A stretch of DNA of 64,000 bases, taken from Hippophae tibetana. Its lineage: Eukaryota > Streptophyta > Magnoliopsida > Rosales > Elaeagnaceae. The notes beneath the pieces are model-generated. The model did no database searches and was not told the DNA's origin. It worked only from the letters and a program-made list of their open reading frames with translations. How positions within the stretch are numbered: the first letter of the stretch is position 1; the number at the start of each line of letters is the position of its first letter. The stretch spans positions 38,166,001 to 38,230,000 of the forward strand of contig CM072812.1 of NCBI GenBank assembly GCA_037013495.1, in the 5' to 3' direction. This document shows positions 33,016-46,597 of the stretch, piece by piece. The position numbers and the translations under genes were made by a program.

Positions 33016-34046
33016 GGTGATGTTTGTTTGGAGGGAATGGAAAGGAATCATAATTGATTCCTTCCATTTTGTGTGTTTGATTGGGCGAAATAGGAGGACA
33101 GAATAGAATCGATTACTAAAGGAGAAGGAATCACAATTCCTTCTTCTCCCCTTTAGGAATCATGATTACATTCTCATCTAAACTTCTTTTTTTCAATTTT
33201 ACCCTCAACCCAAATATAACTCTAAACTCAAACCCAAAACCCTAAATCCCAAAACCCTAAAACCTAAATCCAAATCCTAAAACCCTAAACCCAAAATCCC
33301 AAAACCCTAAGCCCTAAATCCCTAAACCTTAAACCTCAAATCCCTAAACCCCAAATCCCAAATCCCTAAACCCTAAACCCTAAACCCTAAAACCTAAATC
33401 CTAAATCCCAAAACCCAAAACCTAAAACCCAAAACCCTAAAACCTAAATCCTAAAACCATAAACCCTAAACCCAAAACCCTAAAACCTAAACCCTAAATC
33501 CTAAAACCCTAAACCCCAAATCCCTAAACCCTAAACCTTAAACCCCTAAACCTCAAATCCCTAAACCTTAAACCCTAAACCCCAAATTAAAAACCCTAAA
33601 CCGTAAATCCAAAATCCCAAATTCTAAAACCCTAAACCCTTTTTAAAAAAATATAATTTTAACCCTAAACCTTAACCCATAAATATAACCCTTAATCCAA
33701 AATCTCTAACCTCAAAACCCTAAACCCTATTTAGAAAAATAATAATTTTAATAATATATTTCTTTTTAATTAAGTAATAATTATTTCGAAAAATAATGAT
33801 TTCAATAATTTATTTTGTCTGACGAAAAAATAGTAATTAAGTGACATTATTTGAACTTTACTGAATGTAGGGGTATTAAGGTAATTTACAGCTTTTTTAT
33901 TTCATTCCAGTGGCAAACTAAACACTGTAATCCTAATTTCGAGCTTGATTCCAATGGTCAAACCAAACAACATTGTTTCCTTTCCATTTCATTCCATTCC
34001 AATTCCAATTCTGATTCTGATTCCATTCTACGAACCAAACGCCACC
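33016..34046. mobile_element. Harbinger-like non-autonomous transposon, unit 2
   Basis: 1,031 bp with the same TIRs and TAA duplication as the unit 1 copy. Four perfect CCCTAAA units in the core. Confidence 0.85.
33199..33731 (+). repeat. Telomere-like tract in the transposon, unit 2
   Basis: Same degenerate CCCTAAA tract as in unit 1, lying inside the transposon. Confidence 0.9.
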
Positions 34047-34049
34047 TAA

Positions 34050-34620
34050 GGGTTCTTAGGTCATGTAGGATTTTATAGACGATTTATTAATGATTTCTCT
34101 AAAATAAGTTGTCCCTTATGTAACATGTTATCAAAATATGTTTATTTTTATTTCAACGATGATTGCCTTATTACCAAATACCTTGAAAAAGAAACTAACA
34201 TCAACCCCTGTAATTATGGCACCAAACTGGTCTTTACCCTTTGAAATAATGTGTGATGCTTCCAATTATTCTATTGGAGCAATCTTGAGATAAATAATCA
34301 ATAAGAATTTTCATGTCATCTACTATACTAGCAAAACACACAATGACACCCAAATGAATTATACCATCATTGAAAAGAAATTCTTGGCTATAGTGTTTTC
34401 GTTAGACAAATTCAGGTCTTATTTAGTAGGATCTAAATTGATTGTGCATTCTGATCATGCTGCTTTAATATACCTATTAATTAAATCGAATGCCAAGCTA
34501 CGATTAATTAGGTGGGTCTTACTCTTACAAGAATTTGGCCTAGAAATCAATGATAAGAAAGGTAGTTAAAACTTAGTAGCTGGCCATTTATCTAGGTTAA
34601 TTTCTGACTTCGATTCTTGA
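34050..34620 (+). pseudogene. RT end and RNase H of element H, unit 2
   Basis: Copy of the unit 1 block; open stretch 34354-34569 carries the RNase H Glu and second Asp motifs ([16 protein letters not shown]). Same stops. Confidence 0.88.
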
Positions 34621-34676
34621 AGGTGAGAGTAAAGAAGATATAATTTAAATCTTTCCTAATGAACAATTATTTTCAG

Positions 34677-35914
34677 TAGGTCCAAACCTTTGGTATGCAG
34701 ATATCATCTAACTTCTTGCAGACAATACTTTTGGGATGACCCTTATTTATTCAAAATTGGTCAAGATCAAATAATTCAGAGGTGTGTGCTTGAAGAAGAA
34801 CGTAAGAGCATTTTGACATTTTGTCATAAACTTCATTGTAGAGGCCATTTTAGTGGTAAGAAAAATACCCTAAAGGTATTACAGTCTGGATTCTTTTGGC
34901 CCACTCTTTTTAAAGATGCTCATATATTTTATGCACAATGTGATAGATGTTAAAGAACAAGCAATATAAGTAAAAGAGATGAAATGCCTTTGATATCTAA
35001 TTTAGTTATTGAACTCTTCGATGCTTGTGGGATTGAATTTATGGGTCTTTTCCCTCATCCAATGGTCTTCAATATATTTTGGTCGCTGTGGATTATGAAT
35101 CTAAGTGGGTAGAAGCTATCCCCACTAAAACCAATGATACTAATGTTGTTGTAAATTTCTTGAAGGATTCAATATTTACCATGTTTGGAACACCTAGAAC
35201 TATAATAAGTGATAGAGGTAGCAATTTTTGTAACAAAATTTTTGATGGAGTACTAAAAATGTACAACATCACACATAGAGTAGCTACTCCATATCATTCT
35301 CAAACTTTCGGTTTAGTGAAAGTAAGTAATAGGAAATCAAGGGAATATTGGAATGCACTATGCATCCTTCAAGGAAGGATTGGGCAGTTAAGTTGAATGA
35401 TGTTTTATGGGCATACCGCATAGCTTACAAAACACCCATTGATATGAGCCCTTATCGATTAATCTTTGGGAAAGTGTGCCACTTTCCCGTTGAACTCGAA
35501 CATAAGGCTTATTGGGCAATTAAAGAGTTAAACATGCAATAAGATAAAGCATGAGGAAAATGGTTACTACATCTTAATGAGTTGGAAGAAATTAGGAACG
35601 ATGCCTATGAGGGTGCCAAATTATACAAAGAGCGTACTAAGCGCTATCATGACAAGAGGCTAGTTCCTAACACTCTTCACCCTGGAATGAAAGTCCTTTT
35701 ATTTAACTCTCGGCTAAGATTATTTCTAGGAAAACTGAAATCAAGATGGGATGGACCATTCAAAATAGTCTAAGTATTTGCACATAGAGTAGTAGAACTA
35801 TTGGATTCCAAGACACAAACAATATTCAAAGTCAGTGGGCATTGTGTGAAGCCTTATTTAGAAGGATTATGCAACACTGCCAAAACTGATTGCATTTGGC
35901 TGAGTAATCCTTAG
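34677..35914 (+). pseudogene. Integrase of element H, unit 2
   Basis: Copy of the unit 1 integrase, with the same IEFMG and GLVKVSN substitutions at catalytic positions and the same frame breaks. Open stretches at 34690-34953, 35079-35396, 35348-35542 and 35582-35773. Confidence 0.88.
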
Positions 35915-37099
35915 CACCATAATGATGCGTCGTGCTAAGATGTTAAACTAAGCGCTAGATGGGAGGAAACCCATCATTGAAAGGTAAATTTTATTTTAAG
36001 CAATTTATTTTATTTTATGAGCACTTTGTTTATTTTATTGCATAAAATAATTACTTGTTAAGATGTGTTAGAGTACTTATTTGTATGATTCAAATATGAT
36101 GTTGGATGCAACTAGCATTCTACATCAAAATCCTTAACACATAAAGCAATTTGGTAACTTTTCTATTCCTTCTCTTTTTACAATTTGCATTTATTACATT
36201 GAGGACAATGTAAATTTTTGGTTGGGGGGTAGTAGGATGTAAAAGTTACACAAATTAGGAAAAAATTAAAATTTTTATAAACAAAGTGCCCTTATTTTGC
36301 TTATTTAGTGTGTATTTTCATATTAATTGTTTCTTTTAATTTATTAGTTTTCTTTTATATATGCGTGTTATTTTCTTTATTTGTGTGTTTAGGTAAATTA
36401 GAATAGTGTTCAAATTTTTGTCACTAAAATAATCATGTCTTAAAAATTAAGTTTAAGCAATGATTAGATCTTTTTACATTATTAGATTAATTTCTAAAAA
36501 AACATATCATGAAGTAATATGATAATTAGTAAGTTTGTGTCATAACTAATATTTTATGATAAAATGTTGAAATAAAATGAACCCAAAATCGGTGTTTAGG
36601 AATCATATAGTGGAGACTACCCTTGTGAGATATTATTTGAGCCTTAATTACCTTTATTTTGAGTGAAATATTTTCTTTCTACTTGAAACACTTATTCTAT
36701 TTTTTCAAAATTTTAGATGATCTCTATAGATATTAGCATTGAATGTATGAATTTTCTCATCTTAATAGTGTTGTATATTTATTTTCATTTGCTTAGATTA
36801 AATGATTAAGTAGAAATTGATAGTATATGCCTTTATCTCATTCATGCATGACTTCTACCAAAAAGAGATAAATCTGGGGAACCAAAATCAAACAGAAAAA
36901 GGCACAAAATTAACCATTCACCAATATCCTACAAAAATGTATAATTTGTTCATGGGTTCACTCTCTAAAAAATATGTTGAAAAATCTCTAAAAAAAAAAA
37001 AGAAAGAGAGATAAAGAATATATAGTATAATCTACATATTATGACCTTTTTAGCCCTAAATAATTGTGAGAGTTAGTTAGTACAAAAGAAATATAGGAA
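35915..37099 (+). other. 3' untranslated region of element H, first part, unit 2
   Basis: As in unit 1, including both hairpins and the G-rich tract; ends with AGGAA, the left duplication of solo LTR-B2. No gene. Confidence 0.72.
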
Positions 37100-38939
37100 T
37101 GATGAGTGCTCAAAAAGCACTAAAATTACCATGATTTTATGCACATTAATTGATTAAAAATATATATATTTATATGTTTTATCATATATTTATATAAATT
37201 TGTCTTTTCGGAATCACGGGTATTTTTATTGTTTTTCAGGTATTTTGGCTTAAAAACGTAACTTAAAGACTCAAAGAGGAATACTTGAAGCAATACATCA
37301 CAAATATATTAATAAATAAATGGGGAAATGTCAACAAATATGAAAAAATTGGACAAAATGGGTCAAAAAGGTCAAAAATGTCAAAAAGGAGAAAATCGTG
37401 CCCAGCTGCCCAACCGCGCGCCGAGCCACACGCGCAGCGCCCCACATCTGCGCCAAGCCGCACGCACCCCTGCGCGCAGCGCCAGCCCATCCGCACGCGC
37501 CTGTGCGCGCCCAGCTGCCTCCGCACGCGCCGACGCCCGTTTCGCCCCATTTTTCACGTGCAGCCACCCCCATGACGTCATCAATGACCTCACCATTTGC
37601 ACTCCGTGTTTTTATATTTTTTCACTCACTTTTTCTCTCCATCCTCACCTATAAATACCCCCCTTCCCTTCACTTCTAAACACACCTCAAAATACATTCT
37701 TCTCTCTCTTTCTTTCTCTCTTTTCTTAGATTTTTAGTTTTTCTTAGTTTTTAGCTTTTCTTAGTTAATTTCTCTTATTTTTAGAGTTCTTCCCTTTTTG
37801 GGAAGAATTAGTTATGTTTTTGTAATTTTTTAGCTTTTTGATTCAATAAATGGGAGTGCAAATTCCGCTTGGAGGTTTTCCAACAACGAGAATAGCATCG
37901 AAGTTCTGTAAGGATTTTATTTTCTTTACAGTTATTTTTTATGCTTTATTCTTACATGTTATATTTAATTTGTCTGTGATTAAATTTAACTGTGCTGGCT
38001 GTTTATAAACATGATGTAATAATAATGTTGTTATGCTTGCGAAATATTAAATAGGTAAAAATCTCTAAAATGAATTGATTTTATTTTTATTCAAGATTTT
38101 ATATTAAGAATGTTAGAGAGAAATATATTATTTTTCATTACAAACTTAAATCTGAAAATTAGATTTTAAGGTTTAGTTATCCGGTCTGATTTAGAGTAGT
38201 GCTCTTTTATTTGTTGGTACAATCGCCCGGTAGTTAGAGTGAAGCTCTATTTCAAAAGTTTTTATAAGAATTATTATCTGAAAATGTATTGACGACATGT
38301 TTTCAGTAGTGGTTTTAAAACTTGAAAGTTAGTACTCGGATAACTAAATTCTTAGTTTTAATTTGGACACCTTGAATAAAGTTTAAACTGTCTAACCCCA
38401 CCAAAGGTGGCATTTAAATGGTTCATTTTCAATCTCTTAGCAAAAGGAATTAATTTAATTAAACAAATTAGTTATCAACCCCACCCATAGGTGTTAATTG
38501 ATTTGTTTAGTTAACAAAGAATATCTAACCCCACCAAAGGTGGTATTCATACAAAAAAGGGAGAATCAATAAATATCAATTCATATATTTAATAATCTAA
38601 ATAATATGAGCAAGCATAATTAACTTAGTTATTATATCCATAAATACTCCGCCATTATAAACGATAAAATTTGCATAAATGTTTATTGAATCTATGTTTA
38701 TTTTTATGTTATTAGATTAGAAACACAAAAACCAAACTATCGTGACAGGATGTTTGGGATTTAATTTCGTTTTTAAAAGTTTGAATAATAAATTAAAAAC
38801 CACATACATTCCTTCCTTAGATCGACCTTGGGAGTATACTTATCATTTTCTTCGAAATGATTTGTGCACTTGCGAGAGTTTTATAAATATTAAAATCAAA
38901 GTATTGGCAAGAATCGGCGATGCTGGTTTTCGCTCATCA
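37100..38939 (+). mobile_element. Solo LTR-B2
   Basis: TGATGAG at 37100 to CTCATCA at 38933-38939, flanked by AGGAA (37095-37099 and 38940-38944). Differs from LTR-B1 at scattered bases, including some in the GC-rich block and near 37888. Confidence 0.9.
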
Positions 38940-41561
38940 AGGAAATAATTCCCCTAGAAGTCATTGCATTTATTTTTCCTACACTTCTAATAGATATATA
39001 TCTTGAATTTTTTTATTAATGAGTTTGATTGATAAATAAAAATAATATATATGATATATATTTTTATAATTTATACATTCAATTCCTTTCATAAGATCAA
39101 ACTTATGTACTATTTTTAGCCTTTCTTCTTTTATAAGTATGCAAACTTATTAGTTCATTTACAAACATAAATTTTATTCTCATACGCCTTAGTATGAGTG
39201 CTTAAACCTATAGGATTTAGTGAATTGAGAGTATTGACTTATGAGGAGTAGAATCGAAGCGAATTTGGAATCCTAACACTGAAATTGGGGGAAGTGGAAA
39301 CAAAACATTTTATCATAAAAGGATGTAGTTTCTTTGTTAGATCTAGGTACAAATGTGTTTTGATGCCTTAGTTATTTGACGTGTGCCTAGAATGAGTTAT
39401 CTAAAACACACAATCATATCCTTAATTTTAAGTAAATAAAAGTTTGAAAATCCATAGGCATGACTTAGAAAGTATAGGTATATAAACTTGTCCTACCAGC
39501 CGATTTGATTGACTCAATGATGTGGGGACATTGAGTTTATTTAAAATAAAATCCCCCAAGTTATGTTTTGCTAAGATATTAAACTAAGCATTGTATGGGA
39601 GGCAACCCATCATTTACTGTAATTTTTGTTTATTTGTTTTATTTATTTAATTTTTTTTGTTTATTTTAGTTTAATTGCATGTGAACAATTTTCGAATTAT
39701 AAAACTAAAAATATTTGTTGAGATGTTAGAAGCTTACAACAATCTGTCTGTGTCGACTTTAATAATGAACACAATAGATGCACCTATATTTCTCCATCAC
39801 TACTTGCACATTCTCAAGAAATAGGTAACTTTTCTTCTCTTTTCTATTTATCTTTAATTTACAATTGTTTCATTGAAGACAATGTAAGTTCTAGGTTAGG
39901 GGTGGTGAAAAGTTACCATGCTTAATTTCAAAAAATTTAATGTTCACATTTTCATTTTTATTGTGTTTGATTTTATTTTCTTTGTGTGATTTAGTAATTT
40001 TTAGAATTTTAGGATTAGTTTTAAAAAATTTCTCACAAAAATTTATCATTTCTTTAACTTAAATTTAAGTAAATAGTTAAGTATTTTACACTGTTAGATT
40101 AATTATTTTTGAAAACATATCATGGAGTATATGGTAATTAGTTAGTTTTTTCATAAGTAATATTTCATGATAAAGTGTGAAAATTATAATGAACCTAAAA
40201 TTAGTGTTTAGGAATCAAATAGTGGAGATTATCCGTGGAGATTACCCTTGTGAAATATAATTTGAGCCTAATTTCCTTTATTCTGAGTGAAATATATTTT
40301 TTCTATTCCAAACACATTTCTTATTTCTTCAAATTTGTAGATGATCTCTATAGGTATTAGCATTGAATGTACGAATTTTCTCATCTTAATAGAGTTTCGT
40401 ATATTTATTTTTATTATTTGCTTAGATGAAATGATTTAAGTAGAAATTGATAGTATATGCCTTTATCTCATTCATGCATGACTTCTACCAAAAGGAGACA
40501 TATATGGGGTTATCTAAACCAAAATCAAACAGAAATAGCACAAAATTAACCACCAACCAAAATCCTACAAAAATGTACAATCTGTACATAGGTCCCCTCT
40601 CTAAAAACAACATGTTCAAAAATCTCTTAAAAAAATACAGAGATAAATAATATATAATATAATAGACATACTATGACCTATATAGTCTACAAAGTTGTGA
40701 GAAAAAGGCTAATTACAAAAGAAAGTTAGAGAAAATAATTCCCCAAGTCATTGCATTTAATTTTGCTACACTTCTAAAAGACATATATCTTGAAATTTTT
40801 TTCTTATTAAGTTTGATTGATGCATGAAAATAATATATATGATATCTTTATAATTTATACATTCGATTCCTTTCATTAGATCAAAATTATGCACAATTTT
40901 TGAGATTTTCTTCTTTTATAAGTATGCGAACTTATTAGTTCATTTCTAAATATGAATTCTATTTGCATACATCTTAGTATGAGTGGTTGAACCCATAAGA
41001 TTCAGTGAATTGAGAGTATTGACTTGTTAGGAATAGAGTCAAAGCGAATTCGAATTTCTGACACTGAAATTAGGTAAATTTAAATTGAAACATTTTTTAA
41101 ATGAAGTATGAAAATGATTTTCAACTAATTATTATTATGAACTATGACTGTTTAAAAAGTTTAAAATAACTTATACTCATATATTTTATTTATGATCTTA
41201 AAGGAGATTAAAAAGCATGAGATATTTTCATGTTTTGTTTTCTTGTTTTATTTTGTTTTATTATTAAGTTAATTTTTGATTTTATTTTGTTATAATTTTA
41301 GTTTTTTATTTGTTTATTTTTTTTTTATTTCTTTTTACTATTTACATTTAATTAAATGTTTGTGGGTATAATTGCTGAAAACACTCACGAGACTTAAACT
41401 CATCTACTAGGGCAACCTAGGGGTTTAAAGGCTCATTGCATACGATAAATGTAATTGTGTCAATCAACGGAATTGATTTAAGATAGTTTAATTTATAATT
41501 TTTATTTTAGTTTTTATCGTTTCTTTTGCTAAGGGACTAGCAAGAAGCTAGTTGTGGGTTG
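38940..41561 (+). other. 3' untranslated regions between LTR-B2 and LTR-C2
   Basis: The remainder of H's 3' region (to about 39308), then the 3' region leading into LTR-C2. No gene. Confidence 0.65.
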
Positions 41562-42204
41562 TGATGAGTGCTTAAAAAGTACTAAAATTACTATGATTTA
41601 ATGTACTTTGATTGATTAAATAAATTTATATTTGTATGATTTTTCATATTTTTATATAAATTTCTATTTTTGGAATCACATGTATTTTTATTATTTTCCA
41701 AGTATTTTTGTTTAAAAATAACTTAAATATTCGAAGAAAAATACTGGAGGCAATACATCACAAATATGTTGAGAAAATAATTAAGAAATGTAAAAAAAAT
41801 AGAAAAATTGGACAAAATAGGTCAAAATGTCAAAATTGTCGGCACCCGCAGGCGCATGCATAGCCAACACACGCCCGTGTGCCTCGCGCACAACAAGTAC
41901 ATGTATGCGCCTATCCCATGCACCCACACGCATGTCACGTTGAGTCCCGTGTGCCAACGCCCATCTGCCGCAAATTTCGCCCCCACATGCATGCCAACCT
42001 GTTGAAACGAGTCCAAAATACATTTTTGAGACATTTTCCCACTTTTTTTGACCTTTTTCTTATCTATAAGATGACTCTCTCTCCCATTGTAAAAATCATC
42101 CCAAAAATCACACATTTCTCTCTTTCTCTCTCTAGACAGCTTTCTTAATTTTTTTGGTTTTAAAGTTCTTCTCTTTTTTAGAAGAACTAGTTATGCTTTT
42201 TTAG
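41302..42204 (+). repeat. Single copy of the 901-bp unit, unit 2
   Basis: 903 bp here, with two extra T in a T-run. It carries the G form (GCATAGCC) of the site that varies in the unit 1 array. Flanking TTTTAG is present at both ends, showing the pre-expansion or collapsed state. Confidence 0.9.
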
Positions 42205-43380
42205 ATTTCTAGTTTTTGATTTAATAAACGGAAATGCAAATCCATTTGAAGTTTTTCCAAAAAAAAATTAGCTTCAAAGTTCTATAAGGATTCTTTTGAG
42301 GTATAATTTTAAAATATATTCTTACAGTTATTTTTATGTTTGATTCATATATGTTATATTTAATTTATCTGTGATTAAATTTAATATGAATGACTATTTA
42401 TAAATATGATATAATAATAACGTTGTTATACTTGGGAAATATTAAATAGGTAAAACATTTATATATAATAAATTGATTTTTTTATTTAATATTTTATGTT
42501 AAAGATGTTAGAGAGAAATATATTATTTTTTATTACAAACTTAAATCTTAAAATTAGATTTTAAGGTTCAATTATCCGATCTAATTTAGAGTAGTGCTTT
42601 TTTTTTGTTGATACAATCGCCCAATAGTTAGAGTAAAACTCTATTTCATAAGTTTTTATAAGAACTATTATTCGAAAATGTATTGATAACATATTTTCAA
42701 TAACAATTTTAAAACTTGAAAGTTAATACTCGGATAATTAAATTCTTAGGTTTAATTTGGATATCTTGAATAAAGTTTAAAATATCTAACCCCACCAAAG
42801 GTGGTATTTAAATAGTTCATTTTCAATCTCTTAAAATAAAAGAATTAATTTAATTAACCAAATTAATTATCGACCTCACCCATAGGTGTTAATTGATTTG
42901 TTTAATTAACAAATAATATCTAATTTCACCAAAGGTGGTATCTATATAAAAAAAGAGAATTAATAAATATCAATTTATATATTTAATAACCTAAATAATA
43001 CGAGCAATCATAATTAACTTAATTATTATATCCATAAATACTAAACTCTTATGAATGATAAAAAAAATGCATAATTATTTATCGAATCCATATCTATGTT
43101 TATTTTTTTTATTGTTATTAGATAGAGGAAACACAAAAAAATTAAAAATATCATGACATAATGTTTAGGATTTAATTTCATTTTCAAAAGTTTGAATAAT
43201 AAATTAAAAACCACATATATTCTTTCCTTAGATCAACCTTGGGAGTATACTTGTCATTTGCTATAAAATGATTTGTGCACTCACGAGAGTTTTACAAATA
43301 TAAAACAAATATAAAACATATATAAAACAAAAGTACGTGCAAGATCGGTATTGCTAACCGAAGTTAGTCTTGTCTCACCA
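41562..43380 (+). mobile_element. LTR-C2
   Basis: TGATGAG at 41562 to CTCACCA at 43374-43380. Same structure as LTR-C1, with an additional small ATATAAAAC duplication near 43318. Followed by the RT fragment. Confidence 0.8.
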
Positions 43381-43675
43381 AGGAGCATAGAACAGCCTTA
43401 GGATGGACTATTTTTAACATAAAAGGTATAAGTCCATCCATTTGCATGCACAAGATTCTAATGGAGTAACTTTACAAACCATTCATTGAGCCCCAAAGAA
43501 GATTAAATCCAGTAATGAATGAAGTTGTGAGAGCCAAAATTTTGAAGCTTTTAATTGTTGAAATTATTTATGCTATTTCAAATAGCTCATAGGTGAGTCC
43601 AGTGCAGATTGTACCAAAAAAAGGTGAAATTACGGTGGTGAAAAATGAAAACAATGAGTTTATTCCTACAAGAAT
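43381..43675 (+). pseudogene. Short RT fragment of another element, unit 2
   Basis: Copy of 17637-17931, with the same GISPSICMHKI and VSPVQIVPKK motifs and stops. Confidence 0.8.
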
Positions 43676-43886
43676 GAGAGAATTCTTTGATTGTTTATCA
43701 AGAAACAAAAAAACAGAAATTACAATGTGTTTGACAGAACAAAACTTATTTAAGTGATTCATAGCAAAATTGGAAGGGAAAGAAGGCATAATTGAGCGAA
43801 GTCTTAACATATAACAGTTATGATCATGGCTAATTTATAATACTAGTCCAAAGGTAACTAATAAAGGTAAGGTAATAGCAACTAAT

Positions 43887-46214
43887 CTAGATTTTGTTTA
43901 GAAAAGAATTTGGGCCAATAGGGATTGGGATTTCCACCGTCCCTTCCAACATGAGGAGGACTTTCTTCATTGAAGGACGAATAGATGGCTCATCCTGGAT
44001 GCACCAAAGCGCAACTTTAACCATTCTTTCCAATTCCTTCTTGTCTATCATTTCATTGCCCACCAGTTTACCCAACTGACCATTATCAAAACAGATCCAT
44101 ACCCATTCATCCAAAACAGCTTCTTCTTCAGAGAGATTCCAGTCCACATTCTTCCTGCAACATATGATCTCCAACAGTACAATGCCAAAGCTGTAAACAT
44201 CTGCTTTGACCGTAATAGGCAGTTTTTTATGCCATTCTGGAGCAACATACCCTCTTGTGCCTCTGATGCCTGTATAGGTTTTGGTTTGATCTGGCTTTAG
44301 CAACTTTGCCAATCCAAAGTCGGAAATTCTTGGACATCCATATTCATCCATGAGTATGTTTTGGGGCTTAATGTCACAATGGATGATTTGAGTCCCACAA
44401 TCTTCATGTAAATAGAGAACTCCTCTTGCTATATTGCAAGAAATTCTCACCCTTTCATCCCAACAAGGTTTGTTTTCTGGGGTAAAAAGTGTATCTGCAA
44501 GTGATCCATTCCTCATATATTCATACACCAAAAGCCTATTTTGTCCCTCGTGGCAAAACCCCAGTAAACAGACCAAATTTTTGTGATGGGTTCTCCCAAT
44601 AACTTTTATCTCACTCTGAAACTCTTTTTCACCTTCCTCCAGTTCTTTCTGTAGTCTTTTGATTGCAACAACCTTTTCGGTCTTCAAAATTTTCCCTTTA
44701 TAAACTGTACCAAATGAACCTCTTCCAATCTCTTCTTTGAAATCATCAGTCATAGCCTCTATCTCTGTGTAGGTATATGATCGCAGGCAAAAATCCTCGC
44801 TTAATTCAACATCATTGTTGGGAGTTATTTTCTTATATGTATGACTTTTCAGCAACACAATTATGGAAACTACCAACATGGAAGACCCCAAGGCAACTGA
44901 TATCAAACTGATAATCAATATGTCCTTACGAATCTTTTTGTTGCTTTTTCTCGGAATATTAGCGTACGCAGCAGGAGTAGATATGGGTTTACCTACCTTG
45001 ATTAAAGCTACGTTTGAATTAATTTGGTCTCTTCTTCCGAATTTCAAAGGAAGTCTTTGCTTTTTGCAATTTCCATCTTTATAAAATGCAGCTTCGCAAT
45101 TACAGTCACCCAAACAAGCTTGTTTGCAACCTTCTATCGCAGTTGTTGACAAAATCTGATAAGGAACATCTTCCCATACTGTGTTTTGCACATCTTCCAT
45201 TTCAAATGAAGGATTCTCGTTGTGATTTTCACAACTATCTGCTATGAAGTTCCTCTCACAACCTAAAATCCAATTTCCTTGGTCAACAGGTCTGTATCCT
45301 GGAAGGCATCTACAGTCAGCTCCCGTATCATTAAGTACACAAAATCCATTTAAGCCACATAGACCCTTAGGGTTGCATTTATCATTTGGAGGTGACCACT
45401 GGATTGACCAGCTGCTACTATTGTCGGTTACGTCATACGAATACACATGGAATACTCCATCTGCATCAATTGTCATACGAAAGATGGTGTCTTTTGAAAA
45501 ATTTCCTCCGTTAGTTATATTCTTAATGTTTGAACCAGTTCTGTTGAGCAAGTACAGACTGCCATCAGCACCAAAATTCAGAGTTACATTCGGTCCACTC
45601 CCAGAAGTCCCAGTTGAATAATAAGCATCTTCTGGTGTAGTTGGAGTAGTTTCAATTGGGTACTGAACAAGGTTTCCGTCTTGTTGCATGACAAGTTGAA
45701 AAAAGCCTTTTGAGTGATCAGAATTTGAAATGCTAGAAATTAGTTTTTTGTCTCCAAGCAAACGTTGAGTTGGTAAAAGAGTATCTGTTGGGTAGTCAAA
45801 ACTTTGCCAAATGATTTTCCCATCAGTTTTGTAAAACACAAAATTACCCGAATCAAGCATGGAAGCAGAAGTAGCTAACATAAGGGGATCTCCTATGTCA
45901 ATTTGGCCTTCTGTTGATTGCAAAGAAAGACTGCCTGTGTTTGTGAAAAGTATAGTGGCATTGGTGCTTACTGGCGGGCTGTCCCTGTTTGCAGTCCAAA
46001 CAACAGTCTTTGCTGGAATTCCAACTATAAAAATCCCAACAGCATAGCCGTTTCCTTGCTTGTAAAATCCAAAGGCGAAGAGTCCAGAATTTGACAACCA
46101 AGGAGAGCTGGTAGGTGTTAGAGAAGAGCCTCGGATTATGTTAGATTGTCGTTTTTGTGCTTCAGCAATAATTGCAAGTAGAGAGGCAAAGAGGAAGAAC
46201 CTGATAAAAGCCAT
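43887..46214 (-). CDS. G-type lectin S-receptor-like Ser/Thr kinase (RLK1/LECRK3 type), copy 2
   Basis: A 775-residue intronless receptor kinase, the same as copy 1 except residue 758, which is Gly here (C at 43942). This lies in the MLEGTVEIP tail motif just after the kinase core, and Gly is the usual residue in the family, so copy 2 is probably the ancestral form. The signal peptide, B-lectin, EGF-like and PAN-like cysteines, transmembrane segment, P-loop, VAIK Lys519, HCDIKPQN, DFG and APE are all intact. The predicted location is the plasma membrane with an intracellular kinase. Its 3' neighbour has one LTR-C promoter rather than six, so any antisense read-through should be weaker than at copy 1. 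Substrate and ligand are unknown. Confidence 0.93.
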   Translation of the reverse strand: MAFIRFFLFASLLAIIAEAQKRQSNIIRGSSLTPTSSPWLSNSGLFAFGFYKQGNGYAVGIFIVGIPAKTVVWTANRDSPPVSTNATILFTNTGSLSLQSTEGQIDIGDPLMLATSASMLDSGNFVFYKTDGKIIWQSFDYPTDTLLPTQRLLGDKKLISSISNSDHSKGFFQLVMQQDGNLVQYPIETTPTTPEDAYYSTGTSGSGPNVTLNFGADGSLYLLNRTGSNIKNITNGGNFSKDTIFRMTIDADGVFHVYSYDVTDNSSSWSIQWSPPNDKCNPKGLCGLNGFCVLNDTGADCRCLPGYRPVDQGNWILGCERNFIADSCENHNENPSFEMEDVQNTVWEDVPYQILSTTAIEGCKQACLGDCNCEAAFYKDGNCKKQRLPLKFGRRDQINSNVALIKVGKPISTPAAYANIPRKSNKKIRKDILIISLISVALGSSMLVVSIIVLLKSHTYKKITPNNDVELSEDFCLRSYTYTEIEAMTDDFKEEIGRGSFGTVYKGKILKTEKVVAIKRLQKELEEGEKEFQSEIKVIGRTHHKNLVCLLGFCHEGQNRLLVYEYMRNGSLADTLFTPENKPCWDERVRISCNIARGVLYLHEDCGTQIIHCDIKPQNILMDEYGCPRISDFGLAKLLKPDQTKTYTGIRGTRGYVAPEWHKKLPITVKADVYSFGIVLLEIICCRKNVDWNLSEEEAVLDEWVWICFDNGQLGKLVGNEMIDKKELERMVKVALWCIQDEPSIRPSMKKVLLMLEGTVEIPIPIGPNSFLNKI

Positions 46215-46384
46215 TGGAGTATGAACTGTGTAAATCTATCTTCCTCTTGTTTTTTTTGGTAGTTCTTTCACTTTAATAAGCATAATTAATATTTGTATGG
46301 ACAGGACGTGTTGACTTGAATTGCCGTAACCTGTGGTTTGTTCAAAGTAGAATAAATTGGTTCTATATTGTGGAAAACAAAGTC
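46215..46384 (-). promoter_or_regulatory. Presumed 5' flank of receptor kinase copy 2
   Basis: Same as the unit 1 flank, with the W-box-like TTGACT at 46311-46316. No difference was noticed that would separate expression of the two copies from this side. Confidence 0.3.
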
Positions 46385-46416
46385 TTCAAGTTACAGACGA
46401 GCTTGTGGATGGGTGA

Positions 46417-46597
46417 TTTGAACTGCGAGAGGTTCAGAAACTACAGAACCACATAGATAGGGTGTGGAGTCTCGCTTGGAATCCAGCGATTGGTATTGAT
46501 GGCGTTCCCTCTGTTTTTGCTTCTTGTAGTGGTGATAAGACCATTCGTATTTGGGAGTAGAGCCACTCTTCCTCTTCTTCATCTTGGAACTGCAAGG
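46417..46597 (+). pseudogene. CIA1: CIA1/CIAO1 first-exon fragment, unit 2
   Basis: Copy of 20673-20853 with the same stop after the RIWE motif. Confidence 0.75.

Larger units (their letters stand above)
23854..39308 (+). mobile_element. Athila-like element H, split by three later insertions
   Basis: Composite view of one old retroelement: gag-protease (23854-25327), RT-RNase H-integrase (31962-35914) and 3' untranslated region (35915-37099 and 38945-39308). It is interrupted by the LTR-D/LTR-A element (TSD GGAAA), the Harbinger-like element (TSD TAA) and solo LTR-B (TSD AGGAA). It spans the arbitrary unit 1/unit 2 boundary. Both LTRs of H itself are missing. The first copy's right part is 1721-9074; the next copy starts at 49598. 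Confidence 0.8.
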